From assembly GCA_030671985.1 (NCBI GenBank), contig DAOVHI010000098.1, positions 1 to 5,408 of the forward strand: a stretch of DNA of 5,408 nucleotides, given 5' to 3'. This document shows positions 1-5,408 of this stretch, in pieces. Every line of letters starts with the position of its first letter. Within the stretch, counting starts at the first letter, position 1. The notes under the pieces are model-generated. The model ran no database searches and was not told where the DNA came from. It worked only from the letters and a program-made list of their open reading frames with translations. The translations under genes and the position numbers were made by a program. The stretch comes from JAHJDO01 sp030671985 [NCBI: bacterium] (GTDB lineage: Bacteria; JAHJDO01).

Positions 1-97
1 CATTGGAGAACATCTGCAAATCAGCAGCATATGATTGAAAAATCCATGCAAATATCAACACCGCTGTCAGCAAAAGAGTTCTGTTCAATTTATTCAT
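1..97 (-). CDS. N-terminus of a secreted protein (partial, runs off left edge)
   Basis: An ATG at 95-97 on the minus strand opens a frame that stays open to the window edge, giving about 32 residues that begin MNKLNRTLLL. The stretch reads as a classic Sec signal peptide: basic n-region (K3, R6), hydrophobic core of about residues 8-20 (LLLTAVLIFAWIF), then Q-S-Y-A followed by A-D, which fits a signal peptidase I site after Ala24 (Ser at -3, Ala at -1). The mature protein is almost entirely outside the window, so no function can be given. The start lies 14 bp downstream of the stop of the four-helix membrane protein gene, so the two are probably co-transcribed. A weak GGGTG lies just upstream of the ATG. 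It could be a periplasmic, outer-membrane or extracellular protein. Confidence 0.6.
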   Translation of the reverse strand, partial: MNKLNRTLLLTAVLIFAWIFQSYAADLQMFSN

Positions 98-111
98 AAC
101 ACCCAAAATAA

Positions 112-570
112 TCAGTCTAAAACGGAGCAAAGCACAGTTTTATATCCTGTTATATTTTTTATTGATTTGTTTATAATCACAGTAACAAATAGCCTAATAA
201 ATTCAGCCAACATAGCAATAATCATTATAACAAAATACAAATTCTGATTTTGGAAAGCGCAGATAGTTAAAAATCCTAATGATAAATAGCAGAAGCTAAT
301 GCGAAATAGAAATTGAATATAATAAAATAAAAAACACCACTTTCTTCTTAAAAACAAGCTGTATACAGAAACGGCAAAAGATAAAACAACGAGACTGTTT
401 AATATCGTTATTATTCCAATAAATACAGACTGATCCCAACCATAAGAAAATGGAATCAAGATGGTTCGCCACCACCTTACAAATAAAAATAGATCGAAAA
501 TTGCAAAAATTAGCAGAAATTTGTTTTTATGTTTTTCAATAAATCTTTTCATAAATATAACACTAATCAT
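112..570 (-). CDS. Hypothetical four-helix integral membrane protein
   Basis: A 152-residue frame that I do not recognise as a known family. It is strongly hydrophobic, with four likely membrane helices at about residues 18-31, 48-73, 79-105 and 111-133. Basic or aromatic belts sit at the helix ends (R32-W33-W34-R35, R75-R76-K77-W78), and a basic N-terminus (KRFIEKHKNK) suggests a cytoplasmic N-terminus by the positive-inside rule. No catalytic motif is visible. The ATG at 570 is chosen because a promoter-like sequence lies about 27 bp upstream of it. An in-frame ATG at 552 (Met7) is an equally good start, since neither has a convincing Shine-Dalgarno. It is separated from the HEPN toxin gene by 145 bp and followed 14 bp later by a gene with a signal peptide. 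That it is real is inferred from its length, coherent topology and fit to the one-strand layout. Confidence 0.6.
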   Translation of the reverse strand: MISVIFMKRFIEKHKNKFLLIFAIFDLFLFVRWWRTILIPFSYGWDQSVFIGIITILNSLVVLSFAVSVYSLFLRRKWCFLFYYIQFLFRISFCYLSLGFLTICAFQNQNLYFVIMIIAMLAEFIRLFVTVIINKSIKNITGYKTVLCSVLD

Positions 571-596
571 CGAACGTTATACTGTTTACCTACGCC

Positions 597-625
597 ACTA
601 TACTTAAAGTTGCTTAAAACCTCAA
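597..625 (-). promoter_or_regulatory. Candidate sigma-70 promoter for the membrane protein/exported protein pair
   Basis: Read on the minus strand, TTGAGG (620-625) and TATAGT (597-602) are separated by exactly 17 bp, matching the -35 consensus at 4 of 6 and the -10 consensus at 5 of 6 positions. Transcription would start near 590, leaving a leader of about 20 nt before the ATG at 570. It lies in the only gap longer than 50 bp in the window, which supports a new transcription unit starting here. The region is AT-rich, so chance matches are possible. Confidence 0.45.
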
Positions 626-663
626 TAAAAATAGATAAAATCTGTATTTGTGGACTGATTTAT

Positions 664-675
664 CCAACCAGTTGG
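664..675. repeat. Short inverted repeat in the gap after hepT
   Basis: CCAAC, CA, GTTGG forms a 5-bp perfect inverted repeat with a 2-base centre, about 40 bp past the hepT-like stop codon. An alternative pairing is AACC/GGTT with a 4-base loop. No T-run follows on the minus strand, so it is not a standard terminator. It could be a small operator or chance. Confidence 0.2.
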
Positions 676-715
676 TTTAATGAATTAAATCTCTGCAATG
701 CTTCCGACAGACACG

Positions 716-1132
716 TTAAAATATTAATTTCCCGATTTCTGATTTGAATTTTTCGAACACATTAGAGGCATCTGCAACTAATGGTTCTATTCTCTCAGGA
801 TAAAGTTCTAGTGCATAAGCGTGACTGAAGAAATGACGAAAGGCAAGAAAGCGTTTAAGTTCATTGGCTAACGATTTAGAAATTACATTCTTATCGATAG
901 CGTTAATGAGAAAATCACGATGCCAAGAATCGCCATGAGGAATTTCAAAATCTTTTTTAAGAAATATTTGTTTGAGAATATTTTCAATACCATTGTAAAA
1001 ATTATGAAGAAGTGCTGCAACACCAGCTAGTTCCAGCTCAGAAAGCTGGGAAAGCAATCCTTTAGGTAAAGATGAAATGGTTTTCTCTATGGCCTCATAT
1101 TCCGCTTCTATACGCATCTTGTAATCAGCCAT
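716..1132 (-). CDS. hepT: HEPN-domain HepT-like ribonuclease toxin
   Basis: A 138-residue, mostly helical, soluble protein with the HEPN signature near its C-terminus: R99-HFFS-H104-A-Y106, an exact RX4HXY. In characterised HepT toxins the Arg and His form the RNase active site and the Tyr two residues on is the residue AMPylated by the cognate MntA antitoxin; that is family knowledge, applied here by motif. A helical N-terminal half (about residues 5-60, with [14 protein letters not shown]) fits the HEPN four-helix dimer. The ATG at 1132 overlaps the end of the nucleotidyltransferase gene by 8 bp, and AGGAAGGGA at 1142-1150 lies 9 nt upstream as a ribosome site. The partner gene strongly supports a toxin-antitoxin role. 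Length is normal for HepT. All key residues are present, so it looks intact. The exact RNA target cannot be told. Confidence 0.85.
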   Translation of the reverse strand: MADYKMRIEAEYEAIEKTISSLPKGLLSQLSELELAGVAALLHNFYNGIENILKQIFLKKDFEIPHGDSWHRDFLINAIDKNVISKSLANELKRFLAFRHFFSHAYALELYPERIEPLVADASNVFEKFKSEIGKLIF

Positions 1133-1394
1133 AGATGATAATCCCTTCCTTTTTAATCAATCGTAGAAACTTTGATGTGCCGGAAAGGTCAACAACATCT
1201 ACGGACTTTGATAAAGCAAATAGAAGATCTCCGTAATATCTATAAAATTCTTGCGGAGCAATTCCTTCAACAGCTATATCAATATCTCTGCTTTCTTTTT
1301 CTTGGGCAAGACTTGACCCAAAAAGGAATACACGCTTTACGTGGTACTTCTCAGACGTTTCCCGTATAGTTTTTTTATCAATATCCGTAATCAT
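1125..1394 (-). CDS. mntA: MNT-family nucleotidyltransferase, MntA-like antitoxin
   Basis: An 89-residue minimal nucleotidyltransferase with the pol-beta superfamily core: F25-G26-S27-S28, then D37-I38-D39, and a later V-D-V-V-D strand (D66/D69) that can give the third metal-binding acid. MntA antitoxins neutralise the paired HEPN RNase by adding AMP to a tyrosine next to its active site. The partner here has that tyrosine, so the same mechanism is inferred. The GS-to-DxD spacing is 9 residues rather than the 10 common in the GSX10DXD form, and the usual Gly in the loop is absent ([10 protein letters not shown]). This may mark a subfamily rather than decay, since all acidic residues remain. 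The gene is upstream of and overlaps hepT by 8 bp. The ATG at 1394 has no Shine-Dalgarno; a TATGAT at 1406-1411 lies 11 nt upstream. Confidence 0.85.
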   Translation of the reverse strand: MITDIDKKTIRETSEKYHVKRVFLFGSSLAQEKESRDIDIAVEGIAPQEFYRYYGDLLFALSKSVDVVDLSGTSKFLRLIKKEGIIIYG

Positions 1395-1405
1395 GAGTGA
1401 ATTGT

Positions 1406-1411
1406 ATCATA
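1406..1411 (-). promoter_or_regulatory. Possible -10 element ahead of the toxin-antitoxin pair
   Basis: TATGAT on the minus strand matches the -10 consensus at 5 of 6 positions. It lies in the 43-bp gap between the DUF6868 gene and mntA, 11 nt before the ATG. No good -35 is found at 16-18 bp, where the sequence is only T-rich. If used, the transcript would be nearly leaderless, which would fit the absence of a ribosome site. This is weak evidence. Confidence 0.2.
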
Positions 1412-1437
1412 TCTAAGCCCAACATAAAAAAATAATT

Positions 1438-1680
1438 TCATCCAACAATTCGTAACACAAAATACGGAATAACATTAAAAACCAGTATAGCTATTTTATA
1501 AAAAGCTATGCCGGCATAATGAATTGTATTGAACGTTTCTACCGGAATTTTGAACCACTTGCTATGCTTGCGATAAATCAAATTATGAGCAAATGCGAAA
1601 AACAAAAACCACAACAGCAATAATCCTATATTAATTACAGCACACCATCCCAATGCTTCACGTAATATATCAATTGTCAT
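1438..1680 (-). CDS. DUF6868 family small membrane protein
   Basis: An 80-residue protein that I recognise as the DUF6868 type from its layout: N-terminal L-R-E-x-L-G-W-C-x-V-I-N (residues 5-17), one membrane helix at about 16-32, a short charged loop with YRKHSKWFKI, the segment ETFNTIHYAGIAFYKIAI, and a second helix at about 58-76 ending in PYFVLRIVG. The function of the family is unknown. Two helices with a conserved polar linker suggest an inner-membrane protein. The start is secure: AGGAGG lies 6 nt upstream, the best ribosome site in the window. It begins 34 bp after the metallopeptidase stop and ends 43 bp before mntA, so it could end the polysaccharide-side operon or stand alone. I see no mechanistic link to either neighbour. 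Confidence 0.8.
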   Translation of the reverse strand: MTIDILREALGWCAVINIGLLLLWFLFFAFAHNLIYRKHSKWFKIPVETFNTIHYAGIAFYKIAILVFNVIPYFVLRIVG

Positions 1681-1686
1681 TTGCCA

Positions 1687-1692
1687 CCTCCT
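1687..1692 (-). promoter_or_regulatory. Strong Shine-Dalgarno of the DUF6868 gene
   Basis: AGGAGG (extended to AGGAGGTGG) on the minus strand with a 6-nt spacer to the ATG at 1680. It is a near-perfect anti-16S match, unlike the weak sites of most neighbours, and it fixes the start codon and hints at high translation of this small protein. Confidence 0.8.
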
Positions 1693-1714
1693 TTTTTTGT
1701 GAATATTTTATTGT

Positions 1715-2071
1715 TCACGCCAGTTCTTCTTCAGTCATTCCAAAATGATGTCCAAGCTCGTGCATCACTACTTCCCGAACTCTTTCTTTTACTGAATTTT
1801 CATTTCTGCATAACATTTCAATAGGCTCTTTATAAATAGTTATCATATCCGGAAGAACGTTTGAATAATACACTCCCCTCTTCTTTAAGGGAACTCCCTG
1901 ATATAATCCGAGAAGATTCATAGGACTCTTTATCCCCTGTTTTCTGAGAATCTCCCTAGACGGTCTGTCTTCCACTGCTATATTAATGTTATTCATCTTG
2001 CGCTGAAACTTTTCAGGCAATCCGTCGATGGCTTCTGCTACGAGTTTTTCAAACTTGTTTTTCTCTATCAT
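1715..2071 (-). CDS. Small zincin-like metallopeptidase (HExxH)
   Basis: A 118-residue protein ending in V-M-H104-E105-L-G-H108-H109-F-G-M-T-E-E-E-L. The HELGHHFG zinc motif at the extreme C-terminus, after a compact alpha/beta region with LLGLYQGVPL (53-62) and ITIYKEPIE (77-85), matches the 'metallopeptidase family protein'/Zincin_1 (PF06262) group. Family members are cytosolic, about 110-140 residues, and largely uncharacterised; no signal peptide is seen here. The open frame extends upstream to an ATG at 2209, but those 46 extra residues lie inside the acetyltransferase gene and read as basic, unstructured out-of-frame translation. The ATG at 2071 gives the family's normal N-terminus, with GGAGAGG 12 nt upstream. 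It overlaps the acetyltransferase gene by 23 bp, indicating translational coupling. The substrate is unknown. Confidence 0.82.
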   Translation of the reverse strand: MIEKNKFEKLVAEAIDGLPEKFQRKMNNINIAVEDRPSREILRKQGIKSPMNLLGLYQGVPLKKRGVYYSNVLPDMITIYKEPIEMLCRNENSVKERVREVVMHELGHHFGMTEEELA

Positions 2072-2510
2072 ACATAACAGGAACCTCTCCGCAATCAGGA
2101 AATTTTGGACATTTAACGCAATCAGCCCAGACTTTGTGAGGAAGTTCCGCCTTGTCAATTTTAAAAAATCCCTTTTTCTCAAAAAATTCAGGTTTATAAG
2201 TAAGCGCAAATACTTTACTTAGTCCTATATTACTCATCTCCTCAATACATGCTTTTACCAGCCTGCCCCCCACTCCCTTACCTTGTTCTTCGGATTTCAC
2301 CGCAAGAGACCGTATCTCACCAAGTTCTTCCCACATAACATGAAGAGCGCAGCATCCTGAAATCTTTCCTGATTCCTCAAACACAAAGAAATCCCTTAAG
2401 TTATCATATAATTCACTTAGAGAACGAGGAAGCATCTCTTCCTTGTTCGCGGATTCTATAATCAGATTATAAATTTGTTTTACATCGGTTATTTTAGCTT
2501 TTCTTATCAT
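2049..2510 (-). CDS. GNAT acetyltransferase, short N-acetylglutamate synthase type
   Basis: A 153-residue GNAT-fold protein. Beta-4/motif A is clear: E65-I-R-S-L-A-V followed by the acetyl-CoA pyrophosphate loop Q76-G-K-G-V-G-G82. FEKKGF (110-116, after P107-E108) is the usual GNAT C-terminal element. The tail LPHKVWADC with C131-x2-C134-x5-C140 is typical of stand-alone ArgA-like enzymes that N-acetylate glutamate (or glutamine) at the first step of arginine synthesis. It lacks the amino-acid-kinase domain of classical ArgA. Assignment to arginine synthesis is by family resemblance; no arg genes are in the window. The three cysteines could bind a metal or sense redox state. The ATG at 2510 overlaps the glycosyl-1-phosphate transferase gene by 17 bp and has a partial AAAGAG ribosome site. 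The operon setting leaves acetylation of a sugar or another amine possible but less likely. Confidence 0.8.
   Translation of the reverse strand: MIRKAKITDVKQIYNLIIESANKEEMLPRSLSELYDNLRDFFVFEESGKISGCCALHVMWEELGEIRSLAVKSEEQGKGVGGRLVKACIEEMSNIGLSKVFALTYKPEFFEKKGFFKIDKAELPHKVWADCVKCPKFPDCGEVPVMYDREKQV
2084..2090 (-). promoter_or_regulatory. Shine-Dalgarno deciding the metallopeptidase start
   Basis: GGAGAGG on the minus strand, 12 nt before the ATG at 2071 and inside the end of the acetyltransferase gene. The spacing is slightly long. It supports the short start over the upstream ATG at 2209. Confidence 0.5.
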
Positions 2511-3597
2511 TGTTTCTCTTTGCTATCCCCTCTAAAATCACAATAATTGCGAATATACATACAGCCTGAATTAATATTGCAATTGATACCCACATATTAA
2601 CAAAACAAAGCAGTAAAGCATTAATCCCTACACAGAAGGTAACCAGATAAATGAACCACACTGCTTGTTTCTGTGTCATTCCCAACTTAACAAGTCTGTG
2701 TGAAAAGTGATTCATGTCTCCTTGCGAAAGAGCTTTTTTATTCTTAATCCTTACAGCCAATACGGAGATCGTATCAAAGATCGGCACCCCAAGTATTAAA
2801 ACGGGCATAATTACTGGAAAGAATGTAGGACTGCCCTTTGTATAATAGGAACTTACAACCGTTAATACAGCTAGAGTATAGCCTATAAACATACTGCCCG
2901 CATCGCCCATAAATATCTTGGCAGGATATCTATTATAACGTAAAAAACCCAGTATGCTTCCGGCAAAAACCAAAAGTATTGTCGCAGTGAAAATCTGACC
3001 TTGTAATGCTGTTATCGCGAAAAATATCATAGATGCAATAAATGCCACACCTGCTGAGAGTCCATCCATATTATCCAGCAAGTTAAATGCATTTGTAATC
3101 CCAACTATCCATACAAGTGTAATAACACTGCTAATGAAATTATTCTCTATGAAAAGCGTTATTCTTATACCAAAACTAATAAGCAGTAATGTGACCATTA
3201 TCTGCGCCATTAGTTTTGTCTTTGCGGATAATTTGTGAATGTCGTCCACAAGCCCTAACCCAAGTATAAGTAATCCACAGAACAAAATAACAACCAGTTT
3301 GGGTAATACGGCCTTTATTAAAATAATTTCATTAAGTAAAAAACCGGGTATTAAGTAATTCAGAGAAGAAATCTCGGAACAACAGAAGAGTATCAACAAA
3401 TTGATAAGTATTGTTGCTATAAAGGCCGTGCATATTGCTACTCCACCGAATAATGGTTTAGGTTTTATGTGTATCCTCCTATCATCCGGCTTATCAAGTA
3501 TGTTATGTCTTATCGCGAATCTTCGAGCAATAGGAACGAGAATAAGACTTAAAAGGAAGGATAGCGCAAAACAGCAAAGATAGATTATATACCACAT
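2494..3597 (-). CDS. WecA/TagO-type undecaprenyl-phosphate glycosyl-1-phosphate transferase
   Basis: A 367-residue polytopic membrane enzyme of the MraY/WecA (glycosyltransferase 4, PF00953) family. Such enzymes move a sugar-1-phosphate, commonly GlcNAc-1-P from UDP-GlcNAc, to undecaprenyl phosphate at the cytoplasmic face, starting O-antigen, enterobacterial common antigen, teichoic acid or other glycans. Motifs appear in order: D35-K-P-D-D-R-R-I-H43 with KPLFGG; the Mg-binding D118-D119; N169-AFN-LLD175-NMD178-GL; G231-D-A-G-S235; and the cytoplasmic loop D294-M-N-H-F-S-H300-R-L. The 'NHFSHRL' form of the HxH loop separates it from MraY, so lipid I synthesis is unlikely. About ten or eleven hydrophobic helices fit the fold, and length is normal. 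The ATG is 3 bp after the GT4 stop and lacks a Shine-Dalgarno, so translation probably reinitiates from upstream. The exact sugar is not decidable from sequence. Confidence 0.9.
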   Translation of the reverse strand: MWYIIYLCCFALSFLLSLILVPIARRFAIRHNILDKPDDRRIHIKPKPLFGGVAICTAFIATILINLLILFCCSEISSLNYLIPGFLLNEIILIKAVLPKLVVILFCGLLILGLGLVDDIHKLSAKTKLMAQIMVTLLLISFGIRITLFIENNFISSVITLVWIVGITNAFNLLDNMDGLSAGVAFIASMIFFAITALQGQIFTATILLVFAGSILGFLRYNRYPAKIFMGDAGSMFIGYTLAVLTVVSSYYTKGSPTFFPVIMPVLILGVPIFDTISVLAVRIKNKKALSQGDMNHFSHRLVKLGMTQKQAVWFIYLVTFCVGINALLLCFVNMWVSIAILIQAVCIFAIIVILEGIAKRNNDKKS

Positions 3598-3600
3598 TAT

Positions 3601-4776
3601 TTAGTTAATTTTTAATTTAATTAGATTATCGTATATTTCTTTTATTTTATCAATCATTGTTTCTGTGCGAAACGCAGGATCAATAAGTTTTCTGCCGTTT
3701 ATGCCCATCTTCTCCGCTTCTTCTGCATCGTTCAGCAAATCTATTACTCTCTCTGATAATTCCTTAATATCTTTAGGATTAGCAAGATAACCTGTGCAGC
3801 CCTTATGCACCAATTCCCTAGCTCCGTCAATATCAAAGCTCACCACAGGTTTGGACATTGCCATTGCCTGCGGAATGACTCTTGCCAGCCCTTCTCTTAG
3901 CGAAGTATGTACAACTACATCCATTGCAGCAATAAACTTTGGCACGTCATTTTGAGGAACAAGTCCGGCAAAAATAAATCTATCTTTTAATCCCATTTGT
4001 CTAACTCTGTGTTCCAGTTCTTCTCTTAAAACTCCGTCTCCTACAATTAAAAAATATACATTCTGCACACATTCTGAAATATATTTCGCCGCGCTGATAA
4101 AATATTCGTAACCCTTTAATGGGAAAAGCCTTGCTACTTTACCCACAACCTTAGCGTCAGCAGGAAAACCGACGTTTCTTTTTGCTTGATGACAACTTGT
4201 TCTCTCATTAATGAACTTATCCAAATCCATGCCGCTATAAACCGTTGCATATCCATAAACAGGTTTTATACCTACAGCTCGCGCTTTATGAGCCATATTA
4301 TCACAGACTGTAATTATCTTATCTGTGAATTTTGCGGCTAATCTCTCAAGGCGAATATAAAGAAAGTTTAGAAAACCGTTCTGATACGGGTGAAACGGCA
4401 AACCGTGTATTGTGTGTATAATTACCCCGCACCCTGCCCGCTTTGCTGCGAGCCTCCCAATGATCCCAGCTTTCGAGGAATGTGTGTGTACTATATCAAA
4501 ATCATTTTTCTTTATTAATTTATACAGAGATAAAAAAGCCCCCATGTCTCTGAAGGGATTTATATTTCTTGTCAGTCCGTTAATGGTTATTAAATTTACT
4601 CCGAATTCTTTTGCCTTGCTTACGAGGCTTCCTTCAGGACCTGTGGTAGGGCCGGAAACCAGCGTAACGTCATAGGCAGGATCCTTCATCAATCCTTCTA
4701 CCGTATACAGTGTATTTTCCTGTGCTCCACCTAGAATCAGACGGGTAATTATGTGAAGAACCTTTACTTTTTCCAT
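3601..4776 (-). CDS. GT4-family glycosyltransferase (GT-B fold)
   Basis: A 391-residue soluble or peripheral glycosyltransferase, full length for the family. The N-terminal acceptor domain has L14-x-G-G-A-Q-E20 and D94-I-V-H-T-H-S-S-K-A-G104 followed by IHTIHGLPFH (120-129). The C-terminal nucleotide-sugar domain has V211-G-K-V-A-R-L with K221-G, L243-I-V-G-D-G-V-L250, and S292-L-R-E295-G-L-A-R near the end. The second Glu of the retaining-GT EX7E motif is Gln303 here (E295...Q303). It likely adds a sugar to a lipid-linked glycan in the cytoplasm, using the lipid carrier primed by the enzyme encoded next. The donor and acceptor cannot be read from sequence. The ATG at 4776 overlaps the GT39-like gene by 13 bp; the next gene starts 3 bp after the stop. 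No good ribosome site is visible, consistent with coupled translation. Confidence 0.88.
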   Translation of the reverse strand: MEKVKVLHIITRLILGGAQENTLYTVEGLMKDPAYDVTLVSGPTTGPEGSLVSKAKEFGVNLITINGLTRNINPFRDMGAFLSLYKLIKKNDFDIVHTHSSKAGIIGRLAAKRAGCGVIIHTIHGLPFHPYQNGFLNFLYIRLERLAAKFTDKIITVCDNMAHKARAVGIKPVYGYATVYSGMDLDKFINERTSCHQAKRNVGFPADAKVVGKVARLFPLKGYEYFISAAKYISECVQNVYFLIVGDGVLREELEHRVRQMGLKDRFIFAGLVPQNDVPKFIAAMDVVVHTSLREGLARVIPQAMAMSKPVVSFDIDGARELVHKGCTGYLANPKDIKELSERVIDLLNDAEEAEKMGINGRKLIDPAFRTETMIDKIKEIYDNLIKLKIN

Positions 4777-5408
4777 AATAATCTATCTATTCCCACAGAG
4801 CCTAGCACAATAACAGCTGGCATTACCGGCAGTCTGAATCTCATAGTACCGTAAAATACCATGCAAAAAATACTGGTATACGCTATAAGACAATACAAAG
4901 GCAAAACAAGTTTCCAGTTCTTAAGACTTAAAAACAGACCTAAAATAAAAAACGGAAGAATCAATCCATAAGAAAATATGCTTATTAATTTATATTTTAT
5001 GCCGATGAACCCGGATGTGCGATAAGGGAAAACTCTCCACAATCTTCCCAGTTTTTTAGTGCTCATCTTAAAAAAAATTATAGGGTTGTGTCTTATAAAT
5101 TCCATTCCTTTCTTAAACATGTATTGCGATGCTTTAACTTCTCCCATATTTCCCGTCTCTTCCGGCTCTATAAAATCAACATGCCTAATGCACCCACCTG
5201 TTTTGTTCATCGGATTAGCTCCGCTATAAAAAACTCTTCCTGCTTCGGTAGTGACAGGAACGAATTTCTCAAAAACAATATAGTTTCTTATAATCCATGG
5301 AGCAAGAACTAATCCCATAGTTAATACAATTAAAACAAATATGCTTAACGCCAGTTTAATCCTTGACCTATAGGCATACAACAATCCCATCAAAATAAAA
5401 GGCGGCAA
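4764..5408 (-). CDS. C-terminal part of a GT39/ArnT-like membrane glycosyltransferase (partial)
   Basis: The frame is open at the right edge and 214 codons are visible, so the start and the N-terminal catalytic half are outside. The first visible codon is TTG and should be read as internal Leu, not as a start. The segment has membrane helices at about residues 2-12, 18-40, 142-161, 166-186 and 193-209, a P37-W-I-I-R-N-Y43 motif at the end of the second helix, a soluble loop of about 100 residues (44-140) that would be periplasmic, and M189-R-F-R-L-P-V-M-P197 near the C-terminus. These are typical of the dolichyl-phosphate-mannose protein mannosyltransferase/ArnT-like PMT_2 superfamily (GT-C fold), which transfers sugars from polyprenyl-phosphate donors on the outer face of the membrane. 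The short basic end (LLWKK) closes 13 bp inside the GT4 gene. The acceptor, whether protein, lipid A or glycan, is unknown. Confidence 0.78.
   Translation of the reverse strand: MPPFILMGLLYAYRSRIKLALSIFVLIVLTMGLVLAPWIIRNYIVFEKFVPVTTEAGRVFYSGANPMNKTGGCIRHVDFIEPEETGNMGEVKASQYMFKKGMEFIRHNPIIFFKMSTKKLGRLWRVFPYRTSGFIGIKYKLISIFSYGLILPFFILGLFLSLKNWKLVLPLYCLIAYTSIFCMVFYGTMRFRLPVMPAVIVLGSVGIDRLLWKK

Noticed and set aside
35-247. Plus-strand frame of 70 codons
   Set aside because: Low-complexity, Asn/Ile-rich product lying opposite the membrane protein and the signal-peptide gene; no ribosome site.
529-747. Plus-strand frame of 72 codons covering the 571-715 gap
   Set aside because: No recognisable features; overlaps the ends of two minus-strand genes and the candidate promoter.
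1172-1369. Plus-strand frame of 65 codons
   Set aside because: Antisense shadow of the MNT nucleotidyltransferase, whose motifs are clear.
1699-1718. GTGAA/TTCAC inverted repeat beside a T-run, considered as a terminator
   Set aside because: Only 5 bp of stem with a 10-base AT loop. On the coding (minus) strand the run after the stem is A rather than T, and the run adjoins the ribosome site.
2072-2209. A 46-residue N-terminal extension of the metallopeptidase from an ATG at 2209
   Set aside because: It lies wholly within the acetyltransferase gene in another frame and does not resemble the family N-terminus. The ATG at 2071 has a ribosome site and gives normal length.
4412-4675. Plus-strand frame of 87 codons
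   Set aside because: Antisense shadow within the GT4 acceptor domain; no family resemblance.
5088-5312. Plus-strand frame of 74 codons
   Set aside because: Antisense shadow of the GT39-like gene.
5406-5408. TTG at the right edge as a start codon
   Set aside because: The frame is open at the edge, and the visible part is clearly the C-terminal portion of a larger membrane enzyme.

Overview
This AT-rich window codes on one strand only. All ten supported genes read right to left (minus strand), and every plus-strand open frame I looked at is a shadow. The proteins suggest a Gram-negative or PVC/Omnitrophota-like environmental bacterium. The grounds are a WecA/TagO-type polyprenyl-phosphate sugar-1-phosphate transferase with the 'NHFSHRL' signature, a DUF6868 membrane protein, a stand-alone N-acetylglutamate-synthase-type acetyltransferase and low GC. 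This taxonomic guess is inference, not a measurement.

Right half (about 2049-5408): the end of a surface-polysaccharide cluster. In transcription order it holds the C-terminal part of a GT39/ArnT-like membrane glycosyltransferase (5' end outside the window), a complete GT4 glycosyltransferase, a WecA/MraY-family glycosyl-1-phosphate transferase, and a GNAT acetyltransferase of the short N-acetylglutamate synthase type. A small HExxH metallopeptidase (1715-2071) follows. Junctions are tight (overlaps of 13, 17 and 23 bp and one 3-bp gap), so these five genes look like one translationally coupled operon. The WecA-like enzyme would start a lipid-linked glycan, and the two glycosyltransferases would extend or modify it.

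Middle (about 1125-1680): a DUF6868 small membrane protein with the best Shine-Dalgarno in the window, then a two-gene MNT nucleotidyltransferase/HEPN (MntA-HepT type) toxin-antitoxin module, overlapping by 8 bp. The HEPN protein carries a textbook RX4HXY motif. This is the most biologically interesting piece, but it belongs to a known system class.

Left (1-715): a 145-bp gap with a plausible sigma-70 promoter (TTGAGG, 17 bp, TATAGT), then an unrecognised four-helix membrane protein. Fourteen bases after its stop, a new gene begins with a clear signal peptide and runs off the left edge.

I see no RNA genes, CRISPR arrays, insertion sequences or clear Rho-independent terminators, and no convincing evidence for a wholly undescribed system. 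The best leads are the toxin-antitoxin pair, the orphan membrane protein/exported protein pair behind their own promoter, and the unusual coupling of an arginine-type acetyltransferase to glycan genes.
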